Program-made: the position numbers and the translations under genes
The notes under the pieces: model-generated
The model's database searches: none
What the model was told of the DNA's origin: nothing
What the model saw: only the letters and a program-made list of their open reading frames with translations
DNA from: Pseudooceanicola spongiae
Lineage (GTDB): Bacteria > Pseudomonadota > Alphaproteobacteria > Rhodobacterales > Rhodobacteraceae
DNA: 64,000 bases
Reading direction: 5' to 3'
Assembly: GCF_014899185.1 (NCBI RefSeq)
Contig: NZ_CP045201.1
Coordinates: 1,224,501 to 1,288,500 of the forward strand
In this document: piece by piece, positions 7,324 through 16,956 of the stretch
Layout: every line of letters begins with the position of its first letter
How positions within the stretch are numbered: the stretch's first letter is position 1

Positions 7324-10300
7324 CTAGGTCTGCGACTCCACCGCTGTCGCGGTCTTCGATGACCGAAACCGTTTTGTGACGAAGTGTTCGAAATCATCGA
7401 TGAAGGTGTACATCACTGGGATTACCAGCAAGCTGAGCAATGTCGACGTTACCAACCCCCCAATCACCACCGTGGCCATCGGCTGGCGGAAGCTCGAGTC
7501 CCCTTCGACCATGCCCAAGGCCGCAGGCAACATACCCGCACCCATGGCAATCGTAGTCATGATGATGGGCCGGGCACGCTTGTGGCAAGCATCCACCAGC
7601 GCCTCAAACCGATCCAGACCGGATTGCCGCGCCGTCAACGCGTAGTCCACCAGCAATATCGAGTTCTTGGAGACAATCCCCATCAACAAGAGCAAACCGA
7701 TGACTGCAGGCATCGAAAAGCTGGTGCCCGTGAGGACGAGTGAAAATAACGCGCCCCCCAAAGCCAATGGCAGGGCCATCAGAATTGTGACCGGCTGCAG
7801 GAAGTCGTCGAACAGCAAGACCAGCACTCCGTAGACACAGAAGACACCAAGCATCATCGCCGTGCCAAAACTGGAGAAGAGTTCGGATTGCCGCTTGAGG
7901 TCACCTTGCTCGACAAAACTTACCCCAGCGGGCAGATTTTGGTAGCTCGACAACTGTTGCACTTCGCTGTTGACGCCCGAGAGGGTTCGCCCGTTGAGCT
8001 CGATGGTCACGGACACGTTGCGTGAACGATCAAGACGATTGATCTCGGAGGGTGACGAGCCGAGCGAAATCTCGGCAATAGCCCCCAACGTCACGTTCCC
8101 GTTTGTCCCAGGGACGGGGATGAGCTTGAGTTGGTCGAGACTTTGGCGGGCAGTCTGAGCCAAAGTGACGCGGATGGGGATCTGACGCTCAGGCAGGTTT
8201 AGCTGTGAGAGCGCGGAGTCATACGCGCCGGACGTTGCAACCCGGATCGCATCAGAAATCCCCTTGGAGGTCACGCCGTAGGAAGCGGCGCGCGCCAGAT
8301 CGGGCGTAATCACGATCTCGGGCGACTGAATCGATGCTGAAGACGTGACGTTGCCGATACCTTGGATATTTGCGCGCACGTCCTCCTCAATGCTTGTCGC
8401 TGCTTGCTCAAGTATCGCTGAATTATCGCCAGCAATGGTGATCTGCAGCTCGGTGCCGTTACCACCCGCGCCAACCTCGATGCGCGCACCAGGGATGTCG
8501 ACAAGCGCACTGCGGATTGCGGCCTCTATGCCCGTCTGACTTATATCACGATCGTCAATATTGGTGAGATCAACCACGATTGTTGCCGATGTCACTGAAC
8601 TGGTCGTAGAGCCGCCCATCCCACCATCAGAAGCAGACCCTGTCGCCTGGAATACCGCCTGGACGTGGTCGATATCGACCAGTGCGCCAGAGACGGGTCG
8701 CGAAATGTTGTCCGTTTCCTGAATAGTGCTGCCCGGAGCCGTGGTGATTTTGACTTGCGTCTGGCTGTCATCAGAGGCCGGGAAAAATCCTGTCGAAAGA
8801 TGACTGAGCATCATCACTGTCAGCCCGAAGAAGGCAATCACCCCAAGCACCGCGACCCAGCGATGCCGCAGCGCCCCCTTGACCACTTTCAGGTAGGTCC
8901 TCATCGCCATGCCGTCTTTATGCTCTTCGGCTGGCTTGGTCTTCATCATGTAGGCCGCCATCATAGGCGTCACCAGCCGAGCAACCAGCAGCGAGAAGAA
9001 CACGGCGACCGACGCCGTGATGCCGAACTGCTTGAAGATGATACCGATGACACCGCTCATGAATGCAGTTGGCATGAACACGGCAATCAGCGTGAAAGTC
9101 GTGGCGATGACCGCGAGGCCGATTTCGTCAGCGGCCTCCATCGATGCCTGGTAGGCAGGCTTGCCCATTTGCATGTGACGCTCGATATTCTCAACCTCCA
9201 CAATCGCGTCATCCACAAGGATGCCGACCACCAGAGACAGAGCAAGCAGCGTCACGGTGTTAAGTGAATAGTCCAGATAATCCATCACCAGAAATGTCGG
9301 AATGATCGAAAGCGGCAGTGCGATCGCGGCAAGAAGTGTGCCACGCCATTCCATCAGGAAGAGAAAAACAACGAGTACTGCGATCGCAGCCCCTTCATAG
9401 AGCATGTCCATGGAGGCGGAATAGTTCTGCTCAGTCGGCAGGATCGTATTGTAGGCCTCTGTGATCTTCACCTGTGGATGGTCGGCAGAAAACACAGCCA
9501 TCTCTGAGCGAATGTCTTCGGTCACCGCGAGGTCGGAATAACCTGAAAGCCGCTTGATCTGGGCGGCAATTACTGGTTCGCCGTTGAGGTAGGCAAGAGA
9601 GCTGAGATCCGAGTGCGTATCCGTGATTGTTCCAAGCTCATCCAGCCGCACCCAGCTGCCATTCGGCAGCGGAATCGGCGTGGCGCGCAGATCTTCGACG
9701 CTCTCGGAGGCGGCAAGAACGCGAACCGACTGGGACGCATTGCCGATCTCAGCCTTACCACCGGAGAGATCCCGCTGCACATCATCCAGCCGGGAATTCA
9801 CATCGGCGGCAGACAGCCCAAGTCCATTCAGCAACAAGGGGTTCAGTTCGACCCTGATCTCGCGATCAACGCCACCAAGTCGCCCGACTTCGCCGACGCC
9901 GTCGACGGCCATAAGTGCCCGCTTGAGGTCGTTGTCGAGAAACCAGCTCAGCTCGGCGTCGTCGAGCTTGTCAGAACTGACTACATAGGTGACCAGCGGC
10001 GATCCTGCCAAGGAGCTCTTCGAGACCGTGGGGGCATTCATGTCAGACGGCAGGTCACTCTTGGCCTGATCCACTGCGCTCTGCACCTCGTCCAGTGCGG
10101 TCTGAACGTCCTTGCCGACCTGGAAGGCGACGGAGATGCTCACCGAACCGTCGGTGATTGTCGTTGTGACCGAATCCAGCTGATCGAAGCCGGTCAGCTG
10201 ATCCTCGATTTTGCGCGCCACCTCAGTCTCAAGCTGAGACGCTGCCGCTCCATCCAGGCTGGCCGAGATCGAGATCGTCGGCAAGGACATGTCAGGAAAG

Positions 10301-10407
10301 TTCTGAACATCGAGGCGGTTGAAAGCCATCAACCCCATGACGGTGAGCAGCACGAAGGCCAGAATAGGAGGAACCGGATTTCGGATTGACCAGGCTGAGA
10401 CGTTCAC
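7324..10407 (-). CDS. Efflux RND transporter permease subunit (AcrB/HAE1-like)
   Basis: A 1027-residue inner-membrane proton-drug antiporter, the pump of a tripartite efflux system. It has the RND plan: TM1 near the N-terminus (IRNPVPPILAFVLLTVMGLM), a large periplasmic porter loop, six clustered TM segments, a second large loop and a final membrane block. The proton-relay pair is present in GILVDDAIVEVENIERHMQMGK, the HAE1-type signature. Length matches AcrB-type pumps. The start is GTG at 10407, overlapping the adaptor gene stop by four bases, so the two are translationally coupled as the last genes of an OMF-adaptor-pump operon. Substrates cannot be deduced. It converges on the terminator hairpin at 7263-7289. 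Confidence 0.92.
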   Translation of the reverse strand: MNVSAWSIRNPVPPILAFVLLTVMGLMAFNRLDVQNFPDMSLPTISISASLDGAAASQLETEVARKIEDQLTGFDQLDSVTTTITDGSVSISVAFQVGKDVQTALDEVQSAVDQAKSDLPSDMNAPTVSKSSLAGSPLVTYVVSSDKLDDAELSWFLDNDLKRALMAVDGVGEVGRLGGVDREIRVELNPLLLNGLGLSAADVNSRLDDVQRDLSGGKAEIGNASQSVRVLAASESVEDLRATPIPLPNGSWVRLDELGTITDTHSDLSSLAYLNGEPVIAAQIKRLSGYSDLAVTEDIRSEMAVFSADHPQVKITEAYNTILPTEQNYSASMDMLYEGAAIAVLVVFLFLMEWRGTLLAAIALPLSIIPTFLVMDYLDYSLNTVTLLALSLVVGILVDDAIVEVENIERHMQMGKPAYQASMEAADEIGLAVIATTFTLIAVFMPTAFMSGVIGIIFKQFGITASVAVFFSLLVARLVTPMMAAYMMKTKPAEEHKDGMAMRTYLKVVKGALRHRWVAVLGVIAFFGLTVMMLSHLSTGFFPASDDSQTQVKITTAPGSTIQETDNISRPVSGALVDIDHVQAVFQATGSASDGGMGGSTTSSVTSATIVVDLTNIDDRDISQTGIEAAIRSALVDIPGARIEVGAGGNGTELQITIAGDNSAILEQAATSIEEDVRANIQGIGNVTSSASIQSPEIVITPDLARAASYGVTSKGISDAIRVATSGAYDSALSQLNLPERQIPIRVTLAQTARQSLDQLKLIPVPGTNGNVTLGAIAEISLGSSPSEINRLDRSRNVSVTIELNGRTLSGVNSEVQQLSSYQNLPAGVSFVEQGDLKRQSELFSSFGTAMMLGVFCVYGVLVLLFDDFLQPVTILMALPLALGGALFSLVLTGTSFSMPAVIGLLLLMGIVSKNSILLVDYALTARQSGLDRFEALVDACHKRARPIIMTTIAMGAGMLPAALGMVEGDSSFRQPMATVVIGGLVTSTLLSLLVIPVMYTFIDDFEHFVTKRFRSSKTATAVESQT

Positions 10408-11594
10408 TTGCCATCCTCCAGCTTCGCGTCGTCCTTGGCAGAGGCGCCCTGTTTGTCGGCGTCCTCAGAAACCTCGTCGCCGCTGACCACCCGTACGACA
10501 GAACCATCCGACAGGAAGGCCCCGCCCGATTGCACGACTTGCGCGTCCTCAGGCAACTCGCTGGTGATCTCCACCCGGTCATCCTGACGACGCCCCGTAT
10601 CCACCCTCACCCGCGAGACGGTATTCGTCTCACCCTCGACAAGCGTGAAGACATAGGAGAACCCGTCTTGCATCACGACAGCTGAGGCTGGAACAGAAAG
10701 AGCCTCACGTTCACCGACCTTGAAGACGCCGGAAATCATGATCCCGGTCTTGGGCTGCCCGGGACCTTCCGGTGCTGTCAGCGACACATAGACGATCACC
10801 CGTCCGTTGCTTTCTGAAGCCGTGGGAGCAATGCGCCTGACCACACCAGAAATCTCGCCGACGGGTGTGGGAATGCTGACAGGCGTCCCCACTTCGATGT
10901 TGCGCAGTTGGATCAAAGGCACCTCGGCCTGCCATTCCACACGCCCGTCGCGGATCAGGCGGAACAGTTCTGCACCGGCGCTCGCCACGTCACCAATCGC
11001 AGCGCTGCGTTCGGATATCACGCCGCCTGTGACAGCCTTCACTTTGGTATACGACAGGTCCAGCTGAGCCGAGGCCAGCTTGGCTTCGGCAGACGAAACA
11101 TCAGCCTTCGCCTTGCGCTCCGTTGCAATATATTCAGCCGCTTGCTGCTGCGAGATTGAACTGCCCTGGCTGAGTTGACGGGCGCGGTCTGCTTCAGCGG
11201 TTGCCTGATCAAGTGACGCGCGCGCAGATTCCAGCGCAGCATCAAGTTGCAGGACTTCGTTTTCAAGAGACCCGCTGGAGAGTTCGCTGAGAATGTCATT
11301 CTCAGCCACGGTATCCCCCACATCGGCATTGACCGATACGATCATTTGACCGCCGACCTGAGCCGAAATCACCACCTCTTGCCATGCCGCGAGCCAGCCA
11401 CTGGCTTCCACCTCCAACGGCCAGACATCCTTTTGAGGCGCTTGCACGGAAACAGTCAGCGCTGCCGCGCTCTGCTTGACCTCTGCTGTGCCAACATCGG
11501 TAGTATCTTCATCCTTGGGGCGCATAAAAACCAAGGCGCCAATGACGGCGACTGCGGCAACGCCAGCAATGAGTAGTTTTTGTTTTCTGGTCAT
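10404..11594 (-). CDS. Efflux RND transporter periplasmic adaptor subunit (MFP/HlyD type)
   Basis: A 396-residue membrane-fusion protein that links the inner-membrane pump to the outer-membrane channel. The start at ATG 11594 gives an N-terminal anchor (KQKLLIAGVAAVAVIGALVF) and overlaps the upstream channel gene stop as ATGA. The frame runs further upstream to 11780 only as antisense-like sequence inside the channel gene. It shows the first lipoyl half (EASGWLAAWQEVVISAQVGG), a long coiled-coil hairpin (about residues 85-175, rich in Ala, Glu, Gln), the second lipoyl half (VKAVTGGVISERSAAIGDVA) and beta-barrel and membrane-proximal domains (VGTPVSIPTPVGEISGVVRR). The acidic, charged C-terminal tail is probably disordered. 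Confidence 0.9.
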   Translation of the reverse strand: MTRKQKLLIAGVAAVAVIGALVFMRPKDEDTTDVGTAEVKQSAAALTVSVQAPQKDVWPLEVEASGWLAAWQEVVISAQVGGQMIVSVNADVGDTVAENDILSELSSGSLENEVLQLDAALESARASLDQATAEADRARQLSQGSSISQQQAAEYIATERKAKADVSSAEAKLASAQLDLSYTKVKAVTGGVISERSAAIGDVASAGAELFRLIRDGRVEWQAEVPLIQLRNIEVGTPVSIPTPVGEISGVVRRIAPTASESNGRVIVYVSLTAPEGPGQPKTGIMISGVFKVGEREALSVPASAVVMQDGFSYVFTLVEGETNTVSRVRVDTGRRQDDRVEITSELPEDAQVVQSGGAFLSDGSVVRVVSGDEVSEDADKQGASAKDDAKLEDGK

Positions 11595-12964
11595 GTGGCG
11601 GCTTTCGATTTTGCTGGTGACAGCTGGGTCGGTGGCACCCAGCCGCCGCCCACTGCCTTGTAAAGCGTGATCCATTGCCCAAGCAGGGTTCTGCGCTGGG
11701 TGATCCTTGTGATCCGAGCAGACTGCACCTGTCGACGCGCCTCTTCCCGGTCGAGCAGCGAGGCACCTCCGGCCTTCCAATCCTCATCGACCGCATCAAA
11801 ATAGGCCTGATACTGTTGGACGAGGCTTTCGGCGCTTGCCACATTGGCTCGCGCAGCGGCGAGACGCGTCAGCGCCCCTTCCACTTCGGCAACGGCTGTA
11901 AGGACCGCGGAACGATAGCTTTCTGCTGCCGTCAGAGCATCGGCATTCGCAACCCTAACCTTGGACTTGGACGCGCCGCCATCAAGTATTGGCAAGGAAA
12001 GCGCAGGGCCAAAAGACCAAGACGTCGCATCAGAGAGAGTGACACTGCCGCCAAGGGTCAATGAAGGATAAAGGTTCGCCTGTGCGACCTTCAGATCCAG
12101 AAGAGAGGCAGCAAAGCGTTTTTCGGCCTCGATGACGTCGGGCCGCTGGCGCAACATGTCTGCAGGGACGGCAGCAACTTGAAACGGCTTCGCCTTAGGC
12201 AGACCGCCCCCCTTAGCGAGGATCGCATCAATCTGCCCCTGAGAAACGCCCACAGCCTTAGCGAGGCTCTGTGCTGCGATCTGGCAATCCGCGTGCTGCT
12301 GGGTCAGGTTGATCTGCGCGCTTGCCACATTGGCCCCCGCAAGCGAGAGATCAGAATTCGCGCTCATGCCAGCGTCGACGAGACTGCGCGTCGCCTCCAG
12401 CGTTTCCTGCTGCGAAGCTCGGGCCTCGCGATAATCCGCTTCAGCAAGTCTGCAGGCCCGGTACTCGACATAGTCATCCGCAACCTCAGCGGCGAGCGAG
12501 ACATAAGAGCCAGCGTAGGACATTTCCTCAGCCTCAGCGCGGGTGATGTCGGCGCGCGACGCATTGCGAACCCGGCCCAACAGATCGACCTCCCAACTGG
12601 CGTCTAGAAGCATCGAGCTCGTTTCGCTACGCCGGCCAGCGTCACTGTCACTTACTGTAGAGGATGCCTGCCCCGTGACTGACGGAAAGAAATCCGCGCG
12701 ACTTTGACCTGCCTGCGCTCGGGCCGACATGACGCTCGCTGCGGCACTTCGCAGATCAGGGCTGTTTGTCTGTGCCAGAGACAGCAACTCTGTCAGCTGT
12801 GGATCACCGATGCGCGACCACCAGTTGACGTCGAGCGCCGCACTGCCAGCAGGTTTTGCGGTGCTGTATTGCTCAGCAACGGTTTGTTGGGCATTGGGCC
12901 GGATCAGCGGGACGCTGCATCCGGCGAGCAGGCAGGCACCCACTAGGGAAAAGGCAGTCTTCAT
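11591..12964 (-). CDS. Efflux outer membrane lipoprotein (NodT/OprM family)
   Basis: A 457-residue TolC-like outer-membrane channel. The ATG at 12964 gives a lipoprotein signal peptide ending in the lipobox LLAGC, so Cys15 should be acylated. The protein has the duplicated OEP repeats: NWWSRIGDPQLTELLSLAQT at the start of the first, the DADAGRRSETSS-type linker, helices rich in Ala and Gln, and SLTLGGSVTLSDATSWSFGP with LPILDGG at the start of the second half. It is the first gene of the efflux operon and overlaps the adaptor gene by four bases. It is transcribed away from the two-component system across a 140-base intergenic region holding a CpxR-box-like site. Confidence 0.9.
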   Translation of the reverse strand: MKTAFSLVGACLLAGCSVPLIRPNAQQTVAEQYSTAKPAGSAALDVNWWSRIGDPQLTELLSLAQTNSPDLRSAAASVMSARAQAGQSRADFFPSVTGQASSTVSDSDAGRRSETSSMLLDASWEVDLLGRVRNASRADITRAEAEEMSYAGSYVSLAAEVADDYVEYRACRLAEADYREARASQQETLEATRSLVDAGMSANSDLSLAGANVASAQINLTQQHADCQIAAQSLAKAVGVSQGQIDAILAKGGGLPKAKPFQVAAVPADMLRQRPDVIEAEKRFAASLLDLKVAQANLYPSLTLGGSVTLSDATSWSFGPALSLPILDGGASKSKVRVANADALTAAESYRSAVLTAVAEVEGALTRLAAARANVASAESLVQQYQAYFDAVDEDWKAGGASLLDREEARRQVQSARITRITQRRTLLGQWITLYKAVGGGWVPPTQLSPAKSKAAT

Positions 12965-13010
12965 GGGGAGGCTCCGAAACTTCACTCGCCACTGTATGCC
13001 GCGCGAAGGT

Positions 13011-13025
13011 GTAAAGTTGTGTCAA
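13011..13025. promoter_or_regulatory. CpxR-box-like site in the divergent efflux/two-component promoter region
   Basis: The sequence GTAAA-GTTGT-GTCAA matches the known CpxR consensus GTAAA-N5-GTAAA with one mismatch. It lies 47 bases upstream of the efflux channel start and 79 bases upstream of the response-regulator start. Because the adjacent regulator resembles CpxR, autoregulation and activation of the efflux operon are a reasonable inference. Confidence 0.5.
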
Positions 13026-13103
13026 GATTTGGCAAAGTTTTTAAAAGCTGGGTATCCGTGCCAAATCATGACGTTAACATGCCTCTGAAAGGACCATCCG
13101 GAC

Positions 13104-13796
13104 ATGACAACCATTCTGTTGATCGACGACGACACCGAACTGACAGGATTGCTCGGTGAGTACCTGGAACAGGAGGGTTTCAAGGTCACCGTGGCCGCAG
13201 ATGGGGAGCGGGCACTCGGGCGTATCGTGGATGCGCGCGCTGATATCGTCGTTCTCGACATCATGATGCCGAAAGTCGACGGTCTGCAGGTGTTGCGCCG
13301 CATACGCGCGGAAAGTACCGTACCTGTATTGATGCTGACTGCGCGTGGGGACGAGGCTGACCGGATCGCCGGCCTTGACCTCGGCGCGGATGACTACCTC
13401 GCCAAACCCTGTTCTCCGGCTGAGCTTGCTGCGCGCATTCGCGCCATTTTGCGCCGCACCCTGCCTGTCGAGAACGTCTCGAATGAGACGTCGACGGTGC
13501 AAAGAGAAGGCCCCCTCAGCATGGATCGTCAGCGCCGTCTCGTCACCTGGGCTGAGACCCCTGTTGCCCTGACAGGCGTCGAGTTCAACATACTCGATGT
13601 GCTGATTGCCCAAACGGGACGACCTGTTTCACGGGCGGAACTGTCACTGCAGGGCCTTGGCCGCCCGCTCGCGGCCTACGACCGCGCGGTAGACGTGCAT
13701 GTGTCATCAATCCGCCAGAAGATCGGCAGCTTTGACGACGGGCGCTCTCCGATCCAGAGCCTTCGCGGTGTTGGCTATGTTTTTGTCAGGGAGTGA
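13104..13796 (+). CDS. OmpR-family response regulator, CpxR-like
   Basis: A 230-residue two-component regulator. The receiver domain has the acidic pocket DDD at residues 8-10, the phosphoacceptor Asp52 in VVLDIMMPKVDG, the switch Thr in MLTARG and the conserved Lys in DDYLAKP. The C-terminal winged helix (about 135-230) contains LTGVEFNILDVL and DRAVDVHVSSIRQKIG. Segments such as TELTGLLGEYLEQEGF, DRIAGLDLGADDYLAKP and VSRAELSLQGLGRPLAAYDRAVD resemble enteric CpxR rather than generic OmpR. The histidine kinase gene follows six bases later. Divergence from the RND operon and the CpxR-box-like site between them suggest it controls efflux in response to envelope stress. Confidence 0.9.
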   Translation: MTTILLIDDDTELTGLLGEYLEQEGFKVTVAADGERALGRIVDARADIVVLDIMMPKVDGLQVLRRIRAESTVPVLMLTARGDEADRIAGLDLGADDYLAKPCSPAELAARIRAILRRTLPVENVSNETSTVQREGPLSMDRQRRLVTWAETPVALTGVEFNILDVLIAQTGRPVSRAELSLQGLGRPLAAYDRAVDVHVSSIRQKIGSFDDGRSPIQSLRGVGYVFVRE

Positions 13797-13802
13797 CCGG
13801 TC

Positions 13803-15050
13803 ATGATTGTCCGGGTCTTTGCTTTCATCTGGTGCGCAAATCTGCTCAGCCTATTGCTGTTTTCGATGGTGACGTATTTCCTGGATCTGACACTGCCAGA
13901 GGACTTTCGTCACAAGGCAGAGATGGCAATTCTCACAGACGAGCTGACGCTGGTTTATAAAAACAACGGTGCAGACGCGGCGCGCGCGTTGTGGCAACAG
14001 ATCGCAGACGCACATCCCAAATACGCCCTGACGGCCGAGACAACCTGCTCAAAAAACAGCATTTTCGGCACTCCGGAAGACGGCTGCTTTCAGCTGATCT
14101 ACTCTGGATCAACCGATGACACGATGGCGATATTGCGCCCCGCCACGATGCCGATGCTTCTGGGAGCTGTCGTCAGCGCTGTGATGGCGATTTTCCTCTC
14201 TCAATGGCTGACCCGCCCGATCCGTGATGTCAGCCGCGGCCTCAAAGCCATCGCGGCAGGGCATCTCGACACAAGGATATTAGGCAGATTGCGCACCTCC
14301 AATCGCGAAATGCAGGACCTCGGCAAAGACTTCGATGTCGCGGCCGAACGGTTGCAGGCACTTTCTGAGGGACGAAACCGCCTGTTTCATGACATTTCCC
14401 ACGAGATCCGCTCGCCACTTGCCCGTTTGAGAGCCGCCGTCGGACTGATTGAGGTGAACCCCGGACGCGGCGCTTCCCTTGCCGGCAGAATGGAGGGCGA
14501 TATCGCTCGGCTTGACCATCTGGTGAATGAGATCCTGACACTTGCCAGGCTTGAACGCGGTGAGACCATGGGTGAAGTGCAGCGAATTGATCTGCTTGAT
14601 CTGGTAGAAAACATTATTGCGGATGCCAATTTTGAAGGCCGCACCCGTGACGTAAGTGTACGATACGAGGGGGCCAACACTCTGGAGCTGCGAGGCAATC
14701 CGGAGCTGCTGCACCGCGCTTGCGAAAATGTCATCCGCAATGCCTTGTCACATTCTCCGCAAGGCGGAACTGTGTGCGTGACCGGGCGACTGGCAGGCGA
14801 TGCGCTCATTCTGGAAGTCGCAGATTCCGGACCGGGCGTGCCGGAGGCCGACCTTAAAAACATTTTCATGCCCTTCGTTCGGGTTGACGAAGAAAGTCCA
14901 TCCCAGGGAATCGGCCTCGGCCTGGCCATCGCCTACAGCGCCCTGCACTCCCATGGCGGCACCATAACTGCTCGCAATCGTGAGCCTCATGGCCTGCTGC
15001 TCTCCATCATGCTTCCCGCCGACCTTGAGACAGCCCGACCAGAGGCGTGA
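13803..15050 (+). CDS. HAMP-containing sensor histidine kinase, CpxA-like
   Basis: A 415-residue membrane sensor partnered with the preceding regulator. TM1 spans about residues 4-28, a short periplasmic domain of roughly 85 residues follows (with Cys82 and Cys95, a possible disulfide), and TM2 lies at about 117-135. HAMP follows (TRPIRDVSRGLKAIAAGHLD). The H-box is FHDISHEIRSPLARL with the phosphorylated His200, then N-box (HRACENVIRNALSHSP), G1 (DSGPGVPE), F (IFMPFVR) and G2 (GIGLGLAIAYSALHSHGG). All catalytic motifs are intact. The periplasmic domain is clearly shorter than that of enteric CpxA, so the signal may differ. Confidence 0.9.
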   Translation: MIVRVFAFIWCANLLSLLLFSMVTYFLDLTLPEDFRHKAEMAILTDELTLVYKNNGADAARALWQQIADAHPKYALTAETTCSKNSIFGTPEDGCFQLIYSGSTDDTMAILRPATMPMLLGAVVSAVMAIFLSQWLTRPIRDVSRGLKAIAAGHLDTRILGRLRTSNREMQDLGKDFDVAAERLQALSEGRNRLFHDISHEIRSPLARLRAAVGLIEVNPGRGASLAGRMEGDIARLDHLVNEILTLARLERGETMGEVQRIDLLDLVENIIADANFEGRTRDVSVRYEGANTLELRGNPELLHRACENVIRNALSHSPQGGTVCVTGRLAGDALILEVADSGPGVPEADLKNIFMPFVRVDEESPSQGIGLGLAIAYSALHSHGGTITARNREPHGLLLSIMLPADLETARPEA

Positions 15051-15171
15051 GACCTGCCGTCTGGTAGATGAAGAAAGGTCGCGTCATCGAACCTTGGGAT
15101 CAACCTCAAATAGTCAGGCTCTGCAGACCGGTCGACGTGAGACTTCATCACACCCACCGGCCTAAATCACA

Positions 15172-16956
15172 TCAGAGTGGGAAGAACACACTTATGGCAA
15201 GAACGGCAGTGATGCCAACGATGACATTCATCGGAATCCCGATCTTCAGGAAGTCAGCGAACCGGTAGTTTCCCGCCCCGTAGACCAGTGTGTTGGTCTG
15301 GTAGCCGATAGGTGTGGCAAAGCTCGCGCTGGCCGAAAACATGACGGCAACGACGAAAGGCCGGGGATCGACACCAAGTTGCCCTGCCAGCGCAACGACA
15401 ATGGGTGTGAAGATGACCGCGACGGCGTTGTTCGTAACCACCTCTGTCAGCACCGAGCCAACCGCGTAAACCGCCAGCAGGGTCACAAACGGCGGCAAAC
15501 CCGCAAGCCAAGGTGTAAGCTTTTCCACGACCAACTCAACTGCACCGGTATTTTCCAAGCCTGCGCCGACGATCAGCATGGAGAAGATCAGCACCAGGAT
15601 CGACGCATCAATAGAAGCCCAAGCCTCGTCGTTGTCGATGCAGCGCAGCACCAGAATGGCAGCGACCCCGATCAGCGCCAGGATGCCGATCGGCATGACA
15701 TCGAAGGCCGCCAGCGCAACGATGCCCACCAGAGTGAGGATTGCAATCGGCGCCTGGCGACGCCGGAACGCCCGCCCGCCTGGTTCCGTCACCGAAACGA
15801 CATCGCCGGTTTCCATCAGCTCATCAAAGCCCTCGGCCGTTCCTTCCAGGAGCAGCTTGTCGGCGGGGCGCAGACGGACGCTAGACAGATCCGCTCCGGC
15901 GACGTGTCCCGGGCGAAAAGCCCCCAAAACGCGCATTCCCGCACGTCGACCAAGCGCCAGATCCGCGATGCGCAACCCCGAGCTCCGCCTTGACGGGGTG
16001 ACAATCGCTTCTGCCACGCGCACTTGCGCGTCCGGGTCCAGCTCGACCGTGCGGCGCAGCCCGACGCGCAAACCGGGTACTTCTGCAAACGTCAGCAACT
16101 CAGAGGTCGGCGCCACGATGATCACGGCGTCGCCTTTGCGTAGCTGCTGTTCAGACACGGCTCTGCGCTCAATCTGCGCCCCCCTGCGAAGACCCGTGAC
16201 ACGGATCCCTGGGCGCTGGAAATCGGCGATTTCGGATAGCAGTGTTCCGATCTTGGGATATGTCGCCAGCACCGTGATTTCAGACAGAAACTCTGTCTCG
16301 GCGGTCTCGGACTTGCCGCCCTGAGAGGCACGATCCGGCAGCAGAAATTTGCCAAGAACCAACATCACCGTGCCACCGACCGCCGCCACTATCATGCCGA
16401 CAGGGGCGATTTCGAAGATCGAAAAAGGGGCCAGTCCAGCCTCACGCGCGACACCATCGACGAGCAGGTTTGTCGAGGTGCCGATGAGAGTGCACGTACC
16501 GCCAAGAATTGCTGCGTAGGACAGAGGAATTAAAAGGCGCGTGGACGCGATGTTGAGACTTGCCGCCAGACGGATGACCACCGGGATCAGCACCAGGACA
16601 ACCGGCGTATTGTTCATGAACGCCGAGGCCGCGATGGTCGCGAAGATAAAGATTCCGATGGCCAGAACCGGTCGATCCTTTGCGCGGCCGATCACCAGCC
16701 CCGCAATTGCGTCCAGTACTCCGGTCCGCACCAGCGCCCCGGACACAACAAACATAGCCGCGATGGTGATCGGTGCTGAACTGGAAAAGACGTCCATCAC
16801 CTCGTCGTTCGTCACCAGTCCAAGCAAGATGAAAAGGGCAGCGGCCCCGGCCGCCGTAACTTCGGGCGGATATTTTTCGATGGTGAAAGCAACGAAAAGA
16901 AGCCCGAGAATAACCAGAGCGATTATGGGCGCATTGGCCCCAACAAATTCACTCAT
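15172..16956 (-). CDS. SLC13/DASS-family permease with central RCK_C (TrkA-C) domains
   Basis: A 594-residue inner-membrane transporter of the divalent-anion:Na+ symporter type. The N-terminal half holds hydrophobic segments with SAFMNNTPVVLVLIPVV and GGTCTLIGTSTNLLVDG, the paired substrate-site motifs. Two soluble TrkA-C-like domains sit in the middle (about residues 205-370, for example FQRPGIRVTGLRRGAQIERR and RPADKLLLEGTAEGFDEL). The second half repeats the fold with TEVVTNNAVAVIFTPIV and ATPIGYQTNTLVYGAGNY. ATG 16956 is chosen because AAAGG lies nine bases upstream; the frame is open to 17196. Substrate (sulfate, dicarboxylate or other) is not determined by sequence alone. The gene converges with the sensor kinase and diverges from the RimK fusion. 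Confidence 0.88.
   Translation of the reverse strand: MSEFVGANAPIIALVILGLLFVAFTIEKYPPEVTAAGAAALFILLGLVTNDEVMDVFSSSAPITIAAMFVVSGALVRTGVLDAIAGLVIGRAKDRPVLAIGIFIFATIAASAFMNNTPVVLVLIPVVIRLAASLNIASTRLLIPLSYAAILGGTCTLIGTSTNLLVDGVAREAGLAPFSIFEIAPVGMIVAAVGGTVMLVLGKFLLPDRASQGGKSETAETEFLSEITVLATYPKIGTLLSEIADFQRPGIRVTGLRRGAQIERRAVSEQQLRKGDAVIIVAPTSELLTFAEVPGLRVGLRRTVELDPDAQVRVAEAIVTPSRRSSGLRIADLALGRRAGMRVLGAFRPGHVAGADLSSVRLRPADKLLLEGTAEGFDELMETGDVVSVTEPGGRAFRRRQAPIAILTLVGIVALAAFDVMPIGILALIGVAAILVLRCIDNDEAWASIDASILVLIFSMLIVGAGLENTGAVELVVEKLTPWLAGLPPFVTLLAVYAVGSVLTEVVTNNAVAVIFTPIVVALAGQLGVDPRPFVVAVMFSASASFATPIGYQTNTLVYGAGNYRFADFLKIGIPMNVIVGITAVLAISVFFPL

Noticed and set aside
9613..10389. 258-codon plus-strand frame opposite the RND pump gene
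   Set aside because: Shadow of a strongly conserved transporter gene, with no recognisable domain.
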